DNA of 6,952 nt from Christensenella sp. UBA5327 (lineage in GTDB: Bacteria; Bacillota; Clostridia; Christensenellales; Aristaeellaceae): assembly GCA_002411105.1 (NCBI GenBank), contig DHQX01000009.1, positions 21,334 through 28,285 on the forward strand. The letters run 5' to 3'. This document shows, piece after piece, positions 4,087-6,952 of the stretch. The notes under the pieces are model-generated. The model saw only the letters and a program-made list of their open reading frames with translations. It did no database searches and was not told the origin of the DNA. The first letter of the stretch is position 1. The number at the start of each line of letters is the position of its first letter. The position numbers and the translations under genes were made by a program.

Positions 4087-6201
4087 TCAGTCCATCATGC
4101 CCTGCAGCGCTTCACGGTATTCCTTGTGCTGCTTGAGGTTAGGCCAGTAGCGCACATGCCTCATGTCGCCGGTGTAGTAGTCACGGTAGGTGGCCACATT
4201 GCGCACAAACAGCAGCACGTTGGTGTCTCCGTTCAGGTCTTTTTCGATGCTGATGGGCTCGCCAAACTTGAAGCCTTCACCCAGCTGCTCCGGCTCCACC
4301 TCGGTGACGCTGGCCAGATCGGGGAAGAAGGTGAAAAACTCGCTGTGCACCCGGAAGGTACCCGCACTCCCCTGCCCGCGCGCCATGTAGGTGACCGTCA
4401 CCTCATCGCCCTTCACGTTCACATACACCCGGCCCACGATGTACACATTGCTGGCCATCAGGGGAATCACCTGCTCTCCCTCCCGGCTTAGGTCAATGGG
4501 GGTGAAGTGATACCACTTCTTGGTCAGCTCCGGCTTCACTTCCCGGAAGCTCAGCCCCATGGTGGACACGGTGTTGTTGGGATACCAGGTATAAGCAGGC
4601 TGCGGGGGCAGCTCAATCACTTTCTTGACTTCCTTGGATATAACGACGCCGTCCCGGTTGATAACCAGCACCTCAACCAGCACTCCCGCCTTGTCATAGA
4701 CCTCAACGACTTTTTCGTTGTAATCGTTATAGGAATATTTCTCCATGCCACCCTCAGTGACCTTAAAGCCGCCATTGTAAAGCTCGTCCTCATTATACAG
4801 CCGTTCCTCTATGACCTTGCCCTCAGCGTTCTTGATGACCTCTATCAAGTTGCCATCCGCCTGTTTCCCCCAGGTCGAAGTTTCGATGACTTTCCCATTC
4901 ACATCGGTGGTCACTCTGTCACCAGGAATCTCATTCTCCGCGTCACGGGGGCCAACAAGGCTGGTGCTGACCAGCTTGCCGTCCACAAAGGTCTCATAGC
5001 CCAGGTACTCTCCCGCGTCGGAGTAAGTATCTTTCTTGATGGTGACAGTGCCGTCAAGTGCTATAACCTCCTCCACATACTCACCATCGACCTCATGGTA
5101 CACGGTCTTCACGCCATTGTGATCCACATCAAAGTAACTCCAAGCGCCAGTTTCCGGATCGCGAATCGACTGGCTGATGATCTGACCCGAGCTGTCCGTA
5201 ACCGTATTGGTGAGTTGGTTGCCCTCCGCATCAAAGGTCGATTTATTCTCGCTGATGACATTGCCGGCAGCGTCTTTTCTGATGGTTGTATACATGTCGC
5301 CCGAGTCGCTTGTAATCTGAGTCACCGTCTGATACAGCGCATCGTCCCGGTACACATAGTTGACCGTGACTTTGCCGGTAGACTCACTGATCACTTTGCC
5401 CGCGTCGTCATACTCTTTAGAGGAATAGCTGCCGTCCGGTGCCCAGTTGAGCACTGATTTAATGTTGCCGTTCTCATAATATGCAACATCTTCGGTGCTA
5501 CCGTCAGAATAAAAAGTGTTAATAGAGCTTAGAGCACCACTTTCAGAATAATACTTGTTGCGCTCTGCATCATCAGGCAATTTCTCATATTCGTGTGACA
5601 GAATTCCATCTTCACTATAGCTTACACTGCTTATCCGGTTCCAATCGGCATCAAACTTGGTTTCATTGGATAGCTTGCCGTTAGGATAATATTCACTCGC
5701 GATTTGGCCGCCGTCAGGAGTATCCTGATACTTTCTCGATGGCGTCCCGTCTTCGTAAAATATTGTCATTTCTGTTTTTCGACCGTCGCTGTTGGTGCTG
5801 TACGTCTCTTGCACAGTGACGCCATCCTCAAAATAGATGATTCCGTCATCGCCGCCAGCAGCATTGCGGACTTGCAATTCAGAGCGTGTGCCATCCTCAC
5901 GGTACCATATTCCTTGCGTGCTGTTCCCTTCACTATTATAGGTATGCTCCCACTGAACACCACCACCATCTGGATAGTAATTTTTAGCCAGTCCAGAACC
6001 ATCAGCATTCAAAGTCCACCTATACGTCAGATGATCCTGCGTATCATAGTTTTCTACATGTTGTGCACCAGCATCATCCGTGTATTTTTTGGTGTAGCTG
6101 CCATCTTCATTAACGATGGTTTCTATTTCTGCCAGAGCCCCGCTCACAGATAACAACATCACCAGAACGAGCACCCAAATGGTAGTACGCCTGACTCTCA
6201 T
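4087..6201 (-). CDS. Large secreted protein with MORN/YwqK-like repeats and a distinct C-terminal domain
   Basis: A 704-residue exported protein. Residues 1-24 are a signal peptide: MRVRR, a hydrophobic core, then S-G-A-L-A with likely cleavage before EIE. Residues about 30-527 are degenerate repeats built on Y-x-x-D/N-G, for example YYPDGG (75-80), YYPNGKL (171-177), YYSESGAL (217-224) and YYENGNI (241-247), with a period near 22-23 residues. They resemble MORN_2/YwqK repeats and partly RHS/YD repeats, and should form a long beta structure. LPPQP (531-535) links to a beta-rich C-terminal domain (about 536-704) with features such as FFPDLASVTEV, GEPISIEKDLNGDTNVLLFV and RYWPN. I believe this domain recurs in secreted clostridial proteins but cannot name it. 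There is no LPxTG motif, anchor helix or catalytic motif. I start at ATG 6201, with GAGAGGA nine bases before it; the in-frame TTG at 6219 would sit just upstream of that site. It is a single-gene unit. Confidence 0.85.
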   Translation of the reverse strand: MRVRRTTIWVLVLVMLLSVSGALAEIETIVNEDGSYTKKYTDDAGAQHVENYDTQDHLTYRWTLNADGSGLAKNYYPDGGGVQWEHTYNSEGNSTQGIWYREDGTRSELQVRNAAGGDDGIIYFEDGVTVQETYSTNSDGRKTEMTIFYEDGTPSRKYQDTPDGGQIASEYYPNGKLSNETKFDADWNRISSVSYSEDGILSHEYEKLPDDAERNKYYSESGALSSINTFYSDGSTEDVAYYENGNIKSVLNWAPDGSYSSKEYDDAGKVISESTGKVTVNYVYRDDALYQTVTQITSDSGDMYTTIRKDAAGNVISENKSTFDAEGNQLTNTVTDSSGQIISQSIRDPETGAWSYFDVDHNGVKTVYHEVDGEYVEEVIALDGTVTIKKDTYSDAGEYLGYETFVDGKLVSTSLVGPRDAENEIPGDRVTTDVNGKVIETSTWGKQADGNLIEVIKNAEGKVIEERLYNEDELYNGGFKVTEGGMEKYSYNDYNEKVVEVYDKAGVLVEVLVINRDGVVISKEVKKVIELPPQPAYTWYPNNTVSTMGLSFREVKPELTKKWYHFTPIDLSREGEQVIPLMASNVYIVGRVYVNVKGDEVTVTYMARGQGSAGTFRVHSEFFTFFPDLASVTEVEPEQLGEGFKFGEPISIEKDLNGDTNVLLFVRNVATYRDYYTGDMRHVRYWPNLKQHKEYREALQGMMD
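4621..6129 (-). repeat. Region encoding the degenerate Y-x-x-D/N-G repeats
   Basis: Codes for about 500 residues of repeats after the signal peptide. The clearest run is residues 170-270, where units beginning EYYPNGK, VSYSEDG, KYYSESG, AYYENGN and KEYDDAG follow each other about every 22-24 residues, each with a second half-unit such as NWAPDG or TFYSDG. The repeats have diverged at DNA level, so this is an old protein repeat and not a recent tandem array. Confidence 0.7.
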
Positions 6202-6210
6202 TTTACTATT

Positions 6211-6217
6211 TCCTCTC
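6211..6217 (-). promoter_or_regulatory. Ribosome binding site that sets the secreted protein start
   Basis: Minus strand GAGAGGA lies nine bases before ATG 6201. This rules out the upstream in-frame TTG at 6219, which abuts and precedes this site. Confidence 0.7.
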
Positions 6218-6234
6218 AATATTGATTTTAATAC

Positions 6235-6263
6235 ATATTAACTTGTGCGATTGGTGATGTCAA
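6235..6263 (-). promoter_or_regulatory. Sigma-A promoter of the secreted repeat protein gene
   Basis: Minus strand TTGACA (6263-6258), a perfect -35, then 17 bases, then TAATAT (6240-6235). Start of transcription would be near 6228, giving a leader of about 27 bases that carries the ribosome site. Strongly consensus, so expression is likely substantial unless repressed. Confidence 0.8.
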
Positions 6264-6351
6264 GCGACACTTTCCCTTGAATTGTCGGGGATTTTGACCC
6301 CTGCCCAGTGAAATAGGCAACAAGATCACCACCATAATTTTTACTCGGGTA

Positions 6352-6379
6352 TTGACTCTGTGCTTGTCTGTGCTATACT
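6352..6379 (+). promoter_or_regulatory. Extended -10 sigma-A promoter of the GntR-ABC operon
   Basis: TTGACT (6352-6357), 16 bases, TATACT (6374-6379), with a TG at 6371-6372 one base before the -10, making an extended -10. The transcript would start near 6386, inside the palindrome described separately. Confidence 0.8.
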
Positions 6380-6400
6380 GTACTTGTCATGACAAGTACA
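6379..6400. promoter_or_regulatory. Perfect 22-bp palindromic operator, probably for the GntR regulator
   Basis: TGTACTTGTCA (6379-6389) is followed directly by its exact reverse complement TGACAAGTACA (6390-6400). It begins at the last base of the -10 and spans the expected transcription start, 11 bases before the AAGGAGG of the GntR gene. A dimer bound here would block RNA polymerase, the usual way a YtrA-type repressor controls its own operon. Confidence 0.8.
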
Positions 6401-6410
6401 CTTTGGCGGA

Positions 6411-6417
6411 AAGGAGG
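6411..6417 (+). promoter_or_regulatory. Ribosome binding site that sets the TTG start of the GntR gene
   Basis: AAGGAGG followed by six bases and TTG at 6424. The in-frame TTG at 6352 lies upstream of the transcription start, inside the promoter -35, and cannot be the start. Confidence 0.8.
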
Positions 6418-6423
6418 TTTTTC

Positions 6424-6807
6424 TTGGACATCATCATCTCAAACCGGGCCGGGACACCCATCTATGAGCAGATCGTTTTGCAGGTTAAGCAGCAGATCGC
6501 CCAGGGCAGCCTGGGGCCAGGGGAGCCCATTCCCTCCATGCGGGCGCTGGCGCGCAGGCTGCACATCAGCGTGATCACGGTGCAAAAGGCCTATGAAACG
6601 CTCCAGCAGGATGGCTTTATAGAAACCGTCCAGGGCAAGGGCACCTTTGTGTCAGGCGCCAGCGGGGAATTCATCCGGGAGGAGCAGCTGCGGCGCATCG
6701 AGGAGCACCTGGAGGCCGCTGCCACCGCCGCCCGGGAGCATGATATCCCGGAAGAAAAGCTCATCCAGCTCATCCAGCTCTTTTACAAGGAGGAACCATC
6801 ATCATGA
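6424..6807 (+). CDS. GntR-family transcriptional regulator, YtrA subfamily
   Basis: A 127-residue regulator starting at TTG, read as M-D-I-I-I-S-N-R-A-G-T-P-I-Y-E-Q-I, the conserved opening of YtrA-type GntR proteins. Residues 11-77 are the winged helix: IYEQIVLQVKQQIAQGSLGP, IPSMRALARRLHISVITVQK with the recognition helix near 47-60, then the wing GFIETVQGKGTFVS. The short helical C-terminal part (about 82-122) fits the small dimerisation domain of the YtrA subfamily, too short to be a FadR or HutC ligand domain. It most likely represses its own operon through the palindrome over its promoter and is released by cell-envelope stress or a small molecule, as known for relatives that control ABC exporters. 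It overlaps the ABC gene by ATGA. A 9-bp tandem repeat near its 3' end (6760-6777) codes for LIQ-LIQ. Confidence 0.92.
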   Translation: MDIIISNRAGTPIYEQIVLQVKQQIAQGSLGPGEPIPSMRALARRLHISVITVQKAYETLQQDGFIETVQGKGTFVSGASGEFIREEQLRRIEEHLEAAATAAREHDIPEEKLIQLIQLFYKEEPSS

Positions 6808-6952
6808 CCATCGCACAGGATCGTGACCCTATGAGCGCCGCAACCGTGCGGGAGCTCACCAAGACCTATCCGGGCTTTGTGCTGGACAGGGTCTCCTTCA
6901 CCGTCCCCCGGGGGCGTATTGTCGGCTGCATCGGGGAAAACGGCGCCGGGAA
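6804..6952 (+). CDS. ABC transporter ATP-binding protein, 5' part only
   Basis: The first 49 codons of an ABC ATPase, cut by the window end. The sequence SAATVRELTKTYPGFVLDRV (11-30), SFTVPRGRIVGCIGENGAG (31-49) is the standard N-terminal beta-strand and Walker A lead-in. The last two bases, AA, begin the Walker A lysine codon of G-E-N-G-A-G-K. The pattern fits YtrB/CcmA-like ATPases that follow YtrA regulators and pair with a separate membrane subunit, presumably encoded just beyond the window. The ATG at 6804 overlaps the regulator's TGA and has AAGGAGG (6787-6793) ten bases upstream. An in-frame ATG at 6831 is possible but less well supported. Confidence 0.92.
   Translation, partial: MTIAQDRDPMSAATVRELTKTYPGFVLDRVSFTVPRGRIVGCIGENGAG

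Noticed and set aside
4507..5457. 316-codon open frame on the plus strand opposite the secreted protein gene
   Set aside because: It is antisense to a gene with a signal peptide, repeats, promoter and terminator, and I see no family features in it; a shadow of skewed codon use.
6287..6301. GGGG-ATTTTGA-CCCC inverted repeat as a terminator
   Set aside because: Only four base pairs and no T-run on either side; it lies between two divergent promoters where no transcript needs to end.
6760..6780. Tandem 9-bp repeat CTCATCCAG in the GntR gene
   Set aside because: Two copies in frame code for LIQ-LIQ in a C-terminal helix; most likely slippage or chance, with no sign of a regulatory role.

Overview
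The window looks like chromosome from a fairly high-GC member of the Bacillota (Clostridia). The reasons are the strong AGGAGG-type ribosome sites before most genes, GTG and TTG starts, consensus sigma-A promoters, and family content typical of that group (DUF554, DUF454/YbaN, a YtrA-type GntR regulator with its ABC transporter, a small ECF sigma factor). An order-level placement would be a guess. I see no rRNA, tRNA, CRISPR array, insertion sequence, phage gene or attachment site.

Left part, plus strand (3-2455): a DUF554 membrane protein, then a membrane-anchored SRPBCC-fold protein whose stop overlaps the start of an XRE-type HTH regulator. The regulator carries a LexA/S24-like C-terminal domain that appears to have lost both catalytic residues. 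A DUF454/YbaN-type membrane protein follows, and the run ends at a good intrinsic terminator (2471-2507).

Middle part, minus strand (3831-2488): a compact four-gene operon. It holds an ECF sigma factor (GTG start), a 70-residue protein in the position of an anti-sigma factor but with no membrane helix, and two small unrecognised proteins that share a G-I-P-x-E-x-A-x-E-M motif and look paralogous. Upstream lie a sigma-A-like promoter and a possible ECF-type promoter, so autoregulation is plausible.

Right-middle, minus strand (6201-4087): a stand-alone transcription unit for a 704-residue secreted protein. It has a signal peptide, about 500 residues of degenerate MORN/YwqK-like Y-x-x-D/N-G repeats, and a distinct C-terminal domain. 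It has its own consensus promoter and its own GCAA-tetraloop terminator. Base composition drifts strongly along the gene.

Right end, plus strand (6352-6952): a YtrA-subfamily GntR repressor with a TTG start, overlapping by ATGA the start of an ABC transporter ATPase that is cut at its Walker A motif by the window end. The promoter is extended -10, and a perfect 22-bp palindrome covers its -10 edge and start region, with an extra half-site two helical turns upstream. This is a classic autoregulated GntR-ABC operon.

The best candidates for something undescribed are the ECF operon with its two small paralogous proteins, the catalytically dead S24-type regulator coupled to an SRPBCC protein, and the secreted repeat protein.
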